Shown here: positions 22,499-31,241 of the stretch, one piece after another
How positions within the stretch are numbered: the stretch's first letter is position 1
Layout of the letters: every line of letters starts with the position of its first letter
Origin: Nitrospirota bacterium
Lineage (GTDB): Bacteria; JACPQY01
Length of the DNA: 45,878 bases
Direction: 5' to 3'
NCBI GenBank assembly: GCA_016190245.1
Contig: JACPQY010000041.1
Location: forward strand, 1 to 45,878
The notes under the pieces: model-generated
The model's database searches: none
What the model saw: the letters and a program-made list of their open reading frames with translations, nothing else
What the model was told of the DNA's origin: nothing
Made by a program: the position numbers and the translations under genes

Positions 22499-22998
22499 GG
22501 TTCCTCCCTTGAGATTTTCTCCAGCACCTTGAGCAGGGTCTTGTTTCGCGGGCGGCTGAGGGCGTGGGCCCCGACGTGGCTGAATCGGACCACGCCTTTC
22601 TTGTCGATGATGAACATGGCGGGCTCGAAGTAATTGTCCTTGAAGATCTGGCGATCGATCCATTCGATCGGGTTGCCCTTGGCCTCTTTCACGCCGTAGG
22701 CCCGGCTCAGGGCCATCCCCGCGTCGGAGGCGAACTTGAAGGGCAGCTTGAAGCGGCGCGCGAACCGTTCGCTCTCTTCGCGGTGGTCCACGCTCACCGC
22801 CACTATCTCGGCGTCGCACTTCCGTATCAGCTCGTATTTTCGCGCCAGGAGTCCCATCTGCACTTGGCAGAAGAGACACCAGTAGCCGCGGTAGAACACC
22901 AGCACGATGTTCTTGTTTCCGAGGAGGGGCGCCAGAGCTGCCATCGCCTCCGGCGAGCCCTCCCCCGGCGCCGGGGCGATCTGTCCCTCGATGATCAC
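22495..22998 (-). CDS. Peroxiredoxin/AhpC-TSA family protein
   Basis: A 167-residue thioredoxin-fold protein starting at GTG 22998. VLVFYRGYWCLFCQVQM has a CxxC pair (Cys41, Cys44) at the start of the first helix, as in AhpC/TSA-like redoxins of the atypical group. FASDAGMALSRAYGV and FEPAMFIIDKKGVVRFSHVG are the usual peroxiredoxin strand-loop-strand blocks. It likely reduces peroxides or disulfides; no signal peptide, so cytoplasmic. A TATAAG (23015-23010, minus strand) just upstream could be a -10, but no -35 fits. The lipoprotein gene is coupled to its 3' end. Confidence 0.85.
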   Translation of the reverse strand: MIIEGQIAPAPGEGSPEAMAALAPLLGNKNIVLVFYRGYWCLFCQVQMGLLARKYELIRKCDAEIVAVSVDHREESERFARRFKLPFKFASDAGMALSRAYGVKEAKGNPIEWIDRQIFKDNYFEPAMFIIDKKGVVRFSHVGAHALSRPRNKTLLKVLEKISREEP

Positions 22999-23075
22999 GT
23001 CTGATTCCGCTTATAGCCCACCCGGATGGATTTTTCTACACCTCGCGCGCCTGTCAGAAGCTGGAGGGAAGCCGC

Positions 23076-23894
23076 CTACAAACGCGCCACGTCAACCAGG
23101 ATCAGGGTGATATTGTCCAGGCCTCCGACGACCTTCGATTTCTCGACCAACTCATCCGCGACTTCCTCGACCTGCTCGCGCTTGAGGATCTCCAGGATCT
23201 CGTCCGCCCGCAGCATGTTGGTCAGCCCGTCCGAGCAGAGCAGGTACCGGTCACCTTCACGGAGCTCGATGCGGAAGACATCCGCCTCGACATTCGCCTC
23301 GAGGCCGACCGCGCGGGTGACCACATTCTTGAGGTGGTGGTAGTCCGCCTCCTGCGCGGAAAGGCGGCCGGCACGGACCTGCTCGTGGACCCACGAGTGA
23401 TCCTCGGTCATCTGTCGCAATTCGCCCTCGCGCAGGAGGTAGGTTCGGCTGTCGCCGATGTTGCCGATGTAGGCGGCGGGGTTCACCTCCTCCTTGGGAT
23501 CGATCCACAACGCGGTGAGGGTGGTCCCCATGCCTCGGTAGATGGGGTGCTCCTCGGCGAACTTGATCACGGTGTGGTTCGCCAGTTGCATGGCGCGCTT
23601 CAGCGTTTCCTGCCGGGGGTCGCGTGGCGTCTTGGCGAGGGCCTTGGTGAGGCGTTTCAGAAAAGGTTGCCGCTGGGTGGTTTCCCAGTCCGCGGAGGGT
23701 TCCTCTTTGGACATCTGCCGCATCACGTCCTCGAGAGCCTTGAGGCTGACTTGGCTGGCGACGCCGCCGCCGACGTGGCCCCCCATGCCGTCCGCTACGG
23801 CGTACAGGCCCAACTCTTCGCTCACGACAAAGGCGTCCTCGTTCTTCTCGCGCCAGTTCCCGATGTCTGTTCGGGCCGTGTGCCGGAGGATCAT
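23076..23894 (-). CDS. PP2C-family Ser/Thr protein phosphatase
   Basis: A 272-residue PPM phosphatase. The metal-binding motifs are in order: REKNEDAF (NED, 18-20), ADGMGGHVGG (35-39), GNIGDSRTYLL, LLCSDGLTNML and GGLDNITLILV. This is the Stp1/PrpC type that removes phosphate from Ser/Thr residues and opposes Hanks-type kinases using two Mn or Mg ions. An insertion of about 50 residues after the second motif (QMSKEEPSADWETTQ) is larger than in PrpC. No kinase gene is in the window. The gene starts 8 nt after the PmbA-like stop, within the nadK-recN run. Confidence 0.9.
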   Translation of the reverse strand: MILRHTARTDIGNWREKNEDAFVVSEELGLYAVADGMGGHVGGGVASQVSLKALEDVMRQMSKEEPSADWETTQRQPFLKRLTKALAKTPRDPRQETLKRAMQLANHTVIKFAEEHPIYRGMGTTLTALWIDPKEEVNPAAYIGNIGDSRTYLLREGELRQMTEDHSWVHEQVRAGRLSAQEADYHHLKNVVTRAVGLEANVEADVFRIELREGDRYLLCSDGLTNMLRADEILEILKREQVEEVADELVEKSKVVGGLDNITLILVDVARL

Positions 23895-23902
23895 GCGTCC
23901 GT

Positions 23903-25309
23903 CTAGTTTCCGCTGATGTGCATCTCGGAGATGAGGAGTGAGGGCGAGCCGTACGCGCCCATGAAGCGCAGGTCGGAGCCGACGGCGGCCACGCCGCGGA
24001 AGAGCCGGGCGAGGTTGCCGGCGATCCCGAACCCCCTCACGGGGCCGGACGGCTTTCCCTTGACGATCGAGCGGCCCATCGCGCCCAGCGAGAAATCCCC
24101 GGAGATGGGATCGGCGGTGTGGAGCCCGATCACCTCGGTGATGAACACGCCTTCCCCGCACTCCGCCAGAAGCGCCGAGGCCTTGAGTGTGCCCGGCTCG
24201 ACATGAAGGTTGGAGACCGAGAGCACAGGCGGCGATTGCGAGGAGCCCCGGCGCGCGTTGGCCGTCGAGGCGCGGCCGGTCCTGCGCGCCCAGTAGGTGT
24301 CGCACAGGTGGTTACGGAGCGTGCCCCTCTCGACGACGGGGGTTCGGCGGGAGACCACTCCCTCGGCGTCGAAGGGCGCTGCGTTGGAGCCGCGCGTCTC
24401 GATGCCGCTGTCCACGAGGGTGATTGCCTTCGCCATGACCGGGCGCCCCAGTATATCTCCCCACAGAGATTTTTTCTTTACGACGTTCTCGACATGGAAG
24501 GACGGGGCGAGGAGGGAAAGGAACTGGGCGGCCACCTGATTTTCAAGGACGACCGGACCCTGCCCCGTTCGGGGCAGGGTGCCTCCGAGGCGCTCGGCGG
24601 CCCGCCGGCCCACCCGTTCCCCCAGGCCCTCGGGGTCGAGGTCGGAGAGGCGGACGGAGAAGTCGAAGTCCCAGGCGCTCTCCGAGTCGGCGCCCTTTTC
24701 CGCCACGGCCATCACGCTGAGGCTGGCGTACGTTTTGGCGTAGCTGAGTTGGAGGCCGTTGGAGTTGAACAGATACACGGTGCCGTAGAGTTCATCGTAC
24801 GAGGCCTTGCGAACGCGCTGGACGCTCCGGTGGGCGCGCAGCGCCGCCGCCTCCATCTCCATGGCGAGGCCGATCTTCTCGTTCACGCCGGTGGCGGGCA
24901 CGGCGGGGTCGAAGAGGTCCAGCATCGGCAGGGGCGCGGTGGAGGGATGGGGGAGGCCGTAGTGCTCGTCCGGGTCAAGGCAGCGGGCCGTTTCGGCGGC
25001 GGATCGCACCGCGCGCCGGAGGCTCTCCGGCTCCAGGAGCGTGGTGTAGGAGAAGCCCATCCGCCGGTCGAGGAGGATGCGCACCGCCACGGTGGCGGTC
25101 TCCGCCCGTTCGTGCGAGTGGAGGCGGCGCGACTTGATCTCGATCGTGCGCTCGGCAAGGTGGTTCATGTAGATTTCCCACTCGGCGGCGCCGAGACGTT
25201 TGGATTCGACCAGGACGGCCTCGATCACGCGCTCGACGGTGCCTTCGTCCAGACCTTGCGCCGGGGGGGGGGTCCGTGTCGGCCGGGCGGGGGTGCGAGC
25301 GGCGGTCAT
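23903..25309 (-). CDS. PmbA/TldE-like peptidase-modulator family protein
   Basis: A 468-residue member of the TldD/PmbA family. Family features are EIKSRRLHSHERAETATVAV near the N-terminus, GRSIVKGKPSGPVRGFGIAG and the closing DLRFMGAYGSPSLLISEM. TldD/TldE pairs act as heterodimeric zinc proteases that process small peptides and modified peptides. The TldD-type HExxxH is absent, so this is the non-catalytic PmbA/TldE side, and no TldD gene lies in the window. ATG 25309 overlaps the stop of the GNAT gene (ATGA). A run of ten Gs on the plus strand lies in its N-terminal coding region (PPP), a risk point for sequence error. Confidence 0.85.
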   Translation of the reverse strand: MTAARTPARPTRTPPPAQGLDEGTVERVIEAVLVESKRLGAAEWEIYMNHLAERTIEIKSRRLHSHERAETATVAVRILLDRRMGFSYTTLLEPESLRRAVRSAAETARCLDPDEHYGLPHPSTAPLPMLDLFDPAVPATGVNEKIGLAMEMEAAALRAHRSVQRVRKASYDELYGTVYLFNSNGLQLSYAKTYASLSVMAVAEKGADSESAWDFDFSVRLSDLDPEGLGERVGRRAAERLGGTLPRTGQGPVVLENQVAAQFLSLLAPSFHVENVVKKKSLWGDILGRPVMAKAITLVDSGIETRGSNAAPFDAEGVVSRRTPVVERGTLRNHLCDTYWARRTGRASTANARRGSSQSPPVLSVSNLHVEPGTLKASALLAECGEGVFITEVIGLHTADPISGDFSLGAMGRSIVKGKPSGPVRGFGIAGNLARLFRGVAAVGSDLRFMGAYGSPSLLISEMHISGN

Positions 25310-25758
25310 AGGTCCCGGATCAGCGCGACTTCGCGGCAGTCCTTGAACCGCTCGCAGTAGATGCAGTCGCGCCAGACTTTCTGCGGGAGGGTCATCTTCT
25401 CCACCGCTCGGAAGCCGGCGCGCGCGAAGAACTGCGGATGGTAGGCGAGCGCGAACAGGCGGCGGAAGCCGAGCCGTCGGGCCTGGCGGATGCAGCGGCG
25501 CAGGAGCTTGATGCCGAGGTCCTGTCCCCGGTGGGCCCGGTCCACCACGAGGGAGCGCACCTCGCACAACTCCGGGGAATAGATCTTGAGCGAGCAGGTG
25601 CCGATGAGCTTGCGAGAGCGGTTGGTGACCACGAGGAACGTGGGAAGGTCCTTGGTGATGTCGTCGGGCGTGCGCGGAAGCACCTGCCGGACGCTCGACG
25701 CCTCCTGGATGAGCCGGTGGATCTTCGGGATGTCCGCGGCGGTCGCCGATCGAATCAC
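25306..25758 (-). CDS. GNAT N-acetyltransferase, short ArgA-like
   Basis: A 150-residue single-domain GNAT. The acetyl-CoA loop is VVDRAHRGQDLGIKLLRR (R/QxxGxG/A type), followed by FFARAGFRAVE. The C-terminal TLPQKVWRDCIYC and FKDCREVALI, with three clustered cysteines, matches the small ArgA-like N-acetylglutamate synthases of some bacteria, although no arginine gene is nearby, so substrate is uncertain. GTG 25758 overlaps the recN stop (GTGA) and its own stop overlaps the PmbA start, so all three are translationally coupled. Confidence 0.82.
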   Translation of the reverse strand: MIRSATAADIPKIHRLIQEASSVRQVLPRTPDDITKDLPTFLVVTNRSRKLIGTCSLKIYSPELCEVRSLVVDRAHRGQDLGIKLLRRCIRQARRLGFRRLFALAYHPQFFARAGFRAVEKMTLPQKVWRDCIYCERFKDCREVALIRDL

Positions 25759-27466
25759 GTCTTGCCCCCGCGCGCGGACCGCAGCAGCTCGGCGGCATAG
25801 GCGCGGGCTTTCTCGGTGATGGTCTCCCCGCCCAACATCCTCGCCAGTTCCTCGAGGCGGTCGGCGGATTGGAGGGGGTGGATCTCCGTGACGGTCCGGC
25901 CGCGCACGGGGCGCTTGCGCGCCTTAAGGTGCTGGTCCGCGAAGCAGGCGATCTGGGGGAGGTGCGTGATGCAGATGACCTGATGGCGCCGCGCGAGTTC
26001 GCGCAGTTTCTTTCCCACGGCCTCGGCCGCCGCTCCACCGATCCCCGCATCCACTTCGTCGAACACCAGTGTGACACCTTCCTTTTTCTGGGACAAGGCG
26101 TTTTTCAAAAGGAGCATGAGGCGCGAGGTCTCCCCCCCCGAGGCCACCCGCGCCAGTTCGCGGGGGGGCTCGCCGGGGTTGGCGGAGAAATAGTAGGTGG
26201 CTGTTATCGGTGAGTCGCCCGAGAGGAGCCACGCGCCGGCGAGTTCGAGGGCCGCCCCTTCCCCCCCCCGGTCTCCGGCCACGCGGCGGCCACCTCCACC
26301 GAGAAGGCCGCCTTCGCGAGGCCGACGGCCCCGCAGCCCGCCTCGATCTCCCGCGCCAGCTTCCGCGCGCCCAGATGGCGCCGCTTGAGCAGATCCTCGC
26401 ACGAGGCAACGAATTCGATCCAGGCCTGCCCGAACCGTCGGGCCACCTCTTCCCGGTCCTCCGCGGCCGTGGAGAGCTTCTCCAGTTCGGCGCGCCCCTC
26501 CTCGAGCGTTCGGAGCACCCGGTCCAGTGTGCCGCCGTACTTCTTCTTGAGGCGGTCGAGATCGTGGAGCCGCTGCTGCGCGGCTTCGAGCCGCGAGGGG
26601 TCGAACTCCAGACGGCTGAGATAGCCGGAGAGGTCCCGCGCGGCCTCCTGGACGAGGCTCTGCGCCGAAGCAAGCGCGTCGGCCGTGGAACCCAGGCGAG
26701 GGTCGATCTGCGTGAGAGGGCGGACGGCCTGCACGGATTTCCCGATCTTCCCCACCACCGCCTCATCGGACGAATAGAGCGCCTGCTCCACCTCGCCGAG
26801 AGTGGAGGCCATTTTCTCGCTGTTGGCCATGATTCGAACCTCGGCCTCGAGCGCTTCGTCTTCTCCCGGTTTCACCTGGCCGCGTTCGATCTCGCCGGTC
26901 TGGTAGGTCAGAAGATCGATGCGCTCGGCACGGGTTCGCGCGAGCCGGTCGAAATCGCGCAGTTCCGTGTAGAGGCGCGACGCGGCCTGGCGCCGATCTT
27001 CAACAGCCCTCGCATCCTCGTCCAGGCCCGCGAAGTCGTCGAGGTAGGCGAGCTGGCGCGCGGGAAGGGCGAGGTCCATGTATTCGTGCTGGCCATAGAG
27101 CCCGACGAGCCCGCGCCCCAGGCCCTCGAGTTGCGCGAGGGTGCGCGTTTCGCCGTTGATCTGAATGCGCCCGCGGCCCTCCCGGCTGAGTCTCCGCCGC
27201 AACTGGATCGTGCCGTCGGACTGGGCTGGATGCACCGACTCCCTGGGAGGCCCCTCCAGGCCGAAAACGCCCTCCACCACGGCCTCCTCGCACTGGGCGC
27301 GGATCAGGTCCGGGTGGGCTTTCGCGCCGAGGAGGATTTCCAGCGCGCCGATGAGGATGGACTTGCCGGCCCCCGTTTCGCCGGTGATCACACAGAGGCC
27401 GTCCTCGAACGTGAGGGTCAACTCATCGACGAGGGCGAAGTCCTTGATGTGGAGTTGCTTGAGCAT
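25755..27466 (-). pseudogene. recN: RecN DNA repair ATPase with one frameshift
   Basis: The two parts of RecN lie in different frames. The first frame starts at ATG 27466 (MLKQLHIKDFALVDELTL), has the Walker A GETGAGKSI (29-37) and the coiled-coil arms, and ends soon after AAWPETGGG. The second has YFSANPGEPPRELARVASGGETSR (signature), LVFDEVDAGIGG (Walker B) and a normal C-terminus. The switch falls in nine Gs (26261-26269 as C on the plus strand). Adding one G, or removing two, joins the halves into about 570 residues, normal for RecN. RecN is an SMC-like ATPase in double-strand break repair. Intact flanking sequence argues for a homopolymer error or slippage site rather than old decay. Confidence 0.88.
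26261..26269. other. C9/G9 homopolymer at the recN frame break
   Basis: Nine consecutive Cs on the plus strand (Gs on the coding strand) separate the two recN frames. Upstream reads ACC-GGG-GGG-GGG-AAG and ends at a stop 16 codons later; the conserved downstream frame needs the last G to begin GAA. Ten or seven Gs would restore it. Confidence 0.85.
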
Positions 27467-27491
27467 CACCCCGCAGTGGGCGACAGGTGAG

Positions 27492-28364
27492 TCACCTCTC
27501 GCCCCATCCGAGCTTGGTTCGCAGAACCGTGAATGTGTCGGGGCAGGTGTGATTGAGCCGGATGACGCGCACGTCCGAAGGCGACCGCCGGACTTCAAGC
27601 ACGTCGTTGGAGGACATCTCGCAGTCCACCTGCCCATCCAGCGTCAGATGAACCTGCGAGGTCACCTTCGTCCTCAACGAGATCCGAACGCTCGACTGCT
27701 CGGGGAGCACGAGCGCGCGGTTGCTCAGCGTGTGGGGGCAGATGGGGGTGAGGACGAGGCAGTTGACCGACGGAACCACGATCGGCCCGCCGGCGGCCAG
27801 TGAGTAGGCGGTGGAGCCGGTCGGCGTGGCGAGGATCAATCCGTCCGACCTGTAGGTGGTGAGGTGCCGTTCGTCCACGGTGGCCTCGATTTCCAACATC
27901 CGCGCGATCGCGCCTTTCGTGATGACGGCATCGTTGAGGACGGTTTCCGACAGGGCGGTGCCCCCTCCGCGAACCAGGCGGGCGGCGAGCCGCATCCGAG
28001 AAAAGATTTCGTAGTCCCCGTGCGTGAGCTGCTCGAGGGCATGCGTCATGCTCTCCAGGGGAACCTCGGTGAGGAATCCAAGACTGCCCAGGTTGATCCC
28101 CAGGACGGGCACGCCGGACGCGCCTGCCACACGAGCTCCCCACAGGAACGTGCCATCCCCGCCGAGGACGAGGAGCACGTCGGTCCCCTCACTCAAGAGG
28201 TTGCCTTCGGGAACGCCATCACGCCCCAGGGCCACACCAGTCCGCCGCTCCAGCGTGACCCGAACCCCGTGGGCGGTAAGCCAATCGGCGGCCTTGCGCG
28301 TGGCTTCCGCCGCGGCCGCGAGGTCGTGCTTGGCGAGGATCGAAACCGCGGAGATCTTCTTCAC
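27492..28364 (-). CDS. nadK: NAD kinase
   Basis: A 290-residue NAD/polyphosphate-ATP kinase that makes NADP from NAD. The catalytic GGDGT is at 68-72 (VLGGDGTFLWG), the substrate NDAV at 144-147 (LNDAVITKG) and the ATP-binding ATPTGSTAYSLAAGGPIV follows, then the C-terminal LTLDGQ. Length is normal. The start is GTG 28364, giving MKKISAVSILAKHD; the ribosome site is weak. It heads the minus-strand run nadK-recN-GNAT-pmbA-PP2C, with recN 25 nt downstream. nadK next to recN is a conserved bacterial pairing. Confidence 0.93.
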   Translation of the reverse strand: MKKISAVSILAKHDLAAAAEATRKAADWLTAHGVRVTLERRTGVALGRDGVPEGNLLSEGTDVLLVLGGDGTFLWGARVAGASGVPVLGINLGSLGFLTEVPLESMTHALEQLTHGDYEIFSRMRLAARLVRGGGTALSETVLNDAVITKGAIARMLEIEATVDERHLTTYRSDGLILATPTGSTAYSLAAGGPIVVPSVNCLVLTPICPHTLSNRALVLPEQSSVRISLRTKVTSQVHLTLDGQVDCEMSSNDVLEVRRSPSDVRVIRLNHTCPDTFTVLRTKLGWGER

Positions 28365-28462
28365 GTCGGGGACACCCCTACGGGCCGAATAAGTATCACA
28401 TGACCCCGGTGGTGTCTATGCAACCGCCGACTTGCCGACGGATCGAGAAGGACGCGCGTCGC

Positions 28463-28491
28463 TTGCTCAGGGATGGTGCCCAAGCTATCAT
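28463..28491 (+). promoter_or_regulatory. Promoter of the CHASE2-cyclase operon
   Basis: TTGCTC (28463-28468), a 17-bp spacer and TATCAT (28486-28491) form a fair sigma-70-type promoter. The leader to GTG 28657 would be about 160 nt. No palindromic operator overlaps it. The rest of 28365-28656 holds no gene I can support; a frame from 28400 runs into the cyclase and has no domain. Confidence 0.5.
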
Positions 28492-28656
28492 GCAATCCTC
28501 CTCGAAAGGCTCCGGAACCCGGGCTGCGTCTCCCGACGTCCCGGACGCCTTGGAAGAGATCATCCGGTGGAACGAAGAAACCTTCCGGCACGCAGCTGAA
28601 CCGGACGGCCCCCTCTGGAACGAGTCCCACGCGAAAACCCGCCCGAGCGGCCGGCG

Positions 28657-30414
28657 GTGCCTGCGCGGCGAGGCAGGAGCAACGGACTCCTCGCCGCTTC
28701 CGCCCTCATCTCCCCCGCCCTTTTCTTTCTCCTCTCGCTGCCCGGCCTGAGTTGGGTGGACGAGAAGAGCCGCGATGTTCTCGTATGTTTACACCGGGAT
28801 CTCGAACAGTCCCGAGAGGCCACACTGCTCTATCTGGATGAGGAAACCTACCGAGCCTATGGCCTGCCCCTGTCCGCCTGGACCGGGCCGCTGGCGGAGT
28901 TGGTTGATCGGCTGGTCTCCGAAGGCGCGCGCGCCGTGGTTTTCGATTTCCTGATCCTGCCGGCCGATCCTTCAGCGGCTTCCACCCTGCCCCTGGCGCG
29001 GGCGCTCGCGAGGGCATCCGCTCAAGGCGTCCCCGTGATCGTCGCCTCCGAGCTTGCCCCGAACGGCACGATCAAGTACCCCTATCCCCTCGTCCGCCAG
29101 GCGGCCGCTGCGACGGGGTTCTTCAATCTCAGCCCGTCGAGTGACGGCGTGGTCAGGCAGCAGGAAATGCACATCCAAACAGAGGAAGGACCGCTCCTTT
29201 CGCTGGCCTCGGCGGCCTACGCGAGCCTCGCCGGCCTGTCGCCGGAGGACTTCCGCAAGTCCTTTCCGAAAAAGATCCGCCTCAACTTCCGGCCGAGAGG
29301 AGCTTTTCAGTCCGCGTCGATCCTGCGCTTCATGCGGGAGAACGCCGACCCTGCCGTGCGAGGCCGAACCGTGTTTGTGGGCCCTTCTCCGGACTTCCTG
29401 TCGGACATTACCGCGACCCCTTTCAACATCCTCGGAGACGAGCCGGGAGACCTCTACTCCGGCTTGGAGATCCACGCGACCACGTTCACGAACCTCTCGC
29501 AGAAAAGCTTCATACGCGATCTGCCTGGAACCGAGACGGCCGCCCTCCTGATCGTGGGGACGGTGATCCTCTTTTCTCTCGGCGCCCGCCACTCGACGCG
29601 AAGGCTTGGCCTGCTCCTCGGCGGTCTCGGCCTGATCCATGTTTCAGCGGCACTTTTCGCCCTGAGGCACAACACGGGTCTGCCCGTCCTGTCACTGCTT
29701 GTCCCGTGGACGGCGCAGGCAGGGGTTTCGGTTGGGATACGCTTCTGGGTTCTCGACCGGAAGAAACGCGCTCTTGAGAAGGCGTTCGGGCGCTACGTGA
29801 ATCCTCTGCTTCTGGCCTCGATCCTGGAGAACGAAGACGAAATAGACGAGTCGGGGAAAATGGTGGAGGCCTGCATCCTCGTCACCGACCTCAAAGGATT
29901 CACGACCATCTCCGAATGGATGGACCCCCGAGACCTCGTGGCCATGCTGAACGAGTATTTCGAATGGACGACCCAGATCATCCGGGAGGAGGACGGTCTC
30001 GTCCTCAGTTTTCCGGGGGACGCCATCTTGGCCGTGTTCGGTGTGCCGGTTGCCGCGGGCGACTGCGGCGCGTCTGCCGCGCTCAGGGCCGCCCTCCGCC
30101 TGTGGTCGGAGGCCGAACGAAGGAAAGTCAGTATCCACGTCGCGGTCTCAAAGGGCCCTCTCGTGATCGGAAGGATCGGAAGCCGGTTCAAAAGCGACTT
30201 CACGGTCATCGGCGACACCGTCAATACGGCCTTCCGCATCGAAGCCTACTCGGACGACAAAGGTTTGGTACTGACGGAGAATGTGCTACTATCCGCGACG
30301 CGGGAAACAGCCCGGCTGTGTGAGTACATCGAGACCAGCGAGGTCCAGGTAAAAGGGAAAGGGAAGGCCGTGGCGATTGTGAAAGTCACTCCTGTCAAGG
30401 GAGGTGGAACGTGA
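28657..30414 (+). CDS. CHASE2 sensor-class III nucleotide cyclase
   Basis: A 585-residue membrane enzyme starting at GTG 28657. One N-terminal membrane helix (LISPALFFLLSLPG) leads to a periplasmic CHASE2 domain (about 40-285: VLVCLHRDLEQ, AVVFDFLIL, SASILRFMRE). Three membrane helices follow (about 288-365), then a cytoplasmic class III cyclase domain. Catalytic parts are visible: metal Asp in LVTDLKGFT, the second in LSFPGDAILAVFG, and VIGDTVNTAFRIEA with the Asn/Arg pair. The usual purine-selecting lysine (KF.GDA) is Ser here, so cAMP or cGMP cannot be assigned. The stop overlaps the next GTG (GTGA). It probably converts an envelope signal into a cyclic nucleotide. Confidence 0.88.
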   Translation: MPARRGRSNGLLAASALISPALFFLLSLPGLSWVDEKSRDVLVCLHRDLEQSREATLLYLDEETYRAYGLPLSAWTGPLAELVDRLVSEGARAVVFDFLILPADPSAASTLPLARALARASAQGVPVIVASELAPNGTIKYPYPLVRQAAAATGFFNLSPSSDGVVRQQEMHIQTEEGPLLSLASAAYASLAGLSPEDFRKSFPKKIRLNFRPRGAFQSASILRFMRENADPAVRGRTVFVGPSPDFLSDITATPFNILGDEPGDLYSGLEIHATTFTNLSQKSFIRDLPGTETAALLIVGTVILFSLGARHSTRRLGLLLGGLGLIHVSAALFALRHNTGLPVLSLLVPWTAQAGVSVGIRFWVLDRKKRALEKAFGRYVNPLLLASILENEDEIDESGKMVEACILVTDLKGFTTISEWMDPRDLVAMLNEYFEWTTQIIREEDGLVLSFPGDAILAVFGVPVAAGDCGASAALRAALRLWSEAERRKVSIHVAVSKGPLVIGRIGSRFKSDFTVIGDTVNTAFRIEAYSDDKGLVLTENVLLSATRETARLCEYIETSEVQVKGKGKAVAIVKVTPVKGGGT

Positions 30415-31241
30415 GTCCCGGCACAACTGTCATTCTGTTGTGGTTGATCCAATGGAGCAGTCTGATCTCGGGCGACGCAAACCAGCTCACGCTCATGCGG
30501 GCAGGCAGGAAAGTGCCGCTGGAGTTGATGGCTGAGTTGAAAGAGAAAGACACTCTTGAGTTCAAGGGCGGAGGGGCGACGATTTTCTTTTCTCCCGACC
30601 GGTTCGTGACGTTCAAGGGGTCGGGCACGCTGGTCCTTGCCGATCAGAATCGCTGGAAAACGGAGGGCGATCTCAAGGCCGAGGAAGAGAAGGTGGCGGA
30701 CAAGGGTCTGGCCAAAGTGTTCTCCAAGGAAACGGCTACCGCCATAGGCGGAGCCTATTTCCGCTCCGGAGGTCTTCTCACGCGCCTCGCGTACCCCGTC
30801 TCCGTGGCGGTTGAAGAAGTCGCGCCTTCGTTCCGATGGCGGGAAAAGACGGTGGGCAAGGTGATCTTGAACGGGCCGGAGGGCAAGGCGGCCCTGTGGG
30901 AATCACCGGTCGCGGGCACCGGGCTCGACTATCCATCCGGCTCTCCGCCGTTAAGGGGAGGGCAGAGCTACTGCTGGGAACTGACGGATGCCAAGGGCGC
31001 TTCCCTCGAGACGGCATGTTTCCGGGTCGTGGATGACGAGGGCGCGAAGAACCTCGCGGCGATCCGGTATTCAATCGAGACGGCCGATCCCGCCCGGAAG
31101 GAAGGTCTCTGTCGCGTGGGGGTCTCCTACCTGGTGCGCGAGTCGCGCCTGGATGCGGCCCGCGACCTGCTGGAGGCGTGCCCCTCTTCGGGGCAGGTGC
31201 GAACGATCAAGGACTCCGTCGAGAAACGACTCGGGCTTTGA
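30411..31241 (+). CDS. FecR-like exported protein of the CHASE2 operon
   Basis: A 276-residue protein; GTG 30411 overlaps the cyclase stop and has GGGAGG upstream. It starts with an uncleaved or weak signal (TTVILLWLIQWSSLISG). The next 70 residues (RAGRKVPLELMAELKEKDTL, FKGGGATIFFSPDRFVTFKG) look like a FecR-type beta-sandwich. The middle (PSFRWREK, ALWESPVAGTGLDYPSG, PLRGGQSYCWELTDA) resembles the all-beta domain found next to CHASE2 proteins in cyanobacteria, with a TPR-like helical end (ESRLDAARDLLEAC). I infer a periplasmic partner of the CHASE2 sensor. The stop overlaps the TTG of the caspase gene. Confidence 0.65.
   Translation: MSPGTTVILLWLIQWSSLISGDANQLTLMRAGRKVPLELMAELKEKDTLEFKGGGATIFFSPDRFVTFKGSGTLVLADQNRWKTEGDLKAEEEKVADKGLAKVFSKETATAIGGAYFRSGGLLTRLAYPVSVAVEEVAPSFRWREKTVGKVILNGPEGKAALWESPVAGTGLDYPSGSPPLRGGQSYCWELTDAKGASLETACFRVVDDEGAKNLAAIRYSIETADPARKEGLCRVGVSYLVRESRLDAARDLLEACPSSGQVRTIKDSVEKRLGL

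Noticed and set aside
28400-28750. 116-codon plus-strand frame before the cyclase
   Set aside because: It overlaps the cyclase start in another frame, has no ribosome site and no domain, and lies partly on the predicted promoter.
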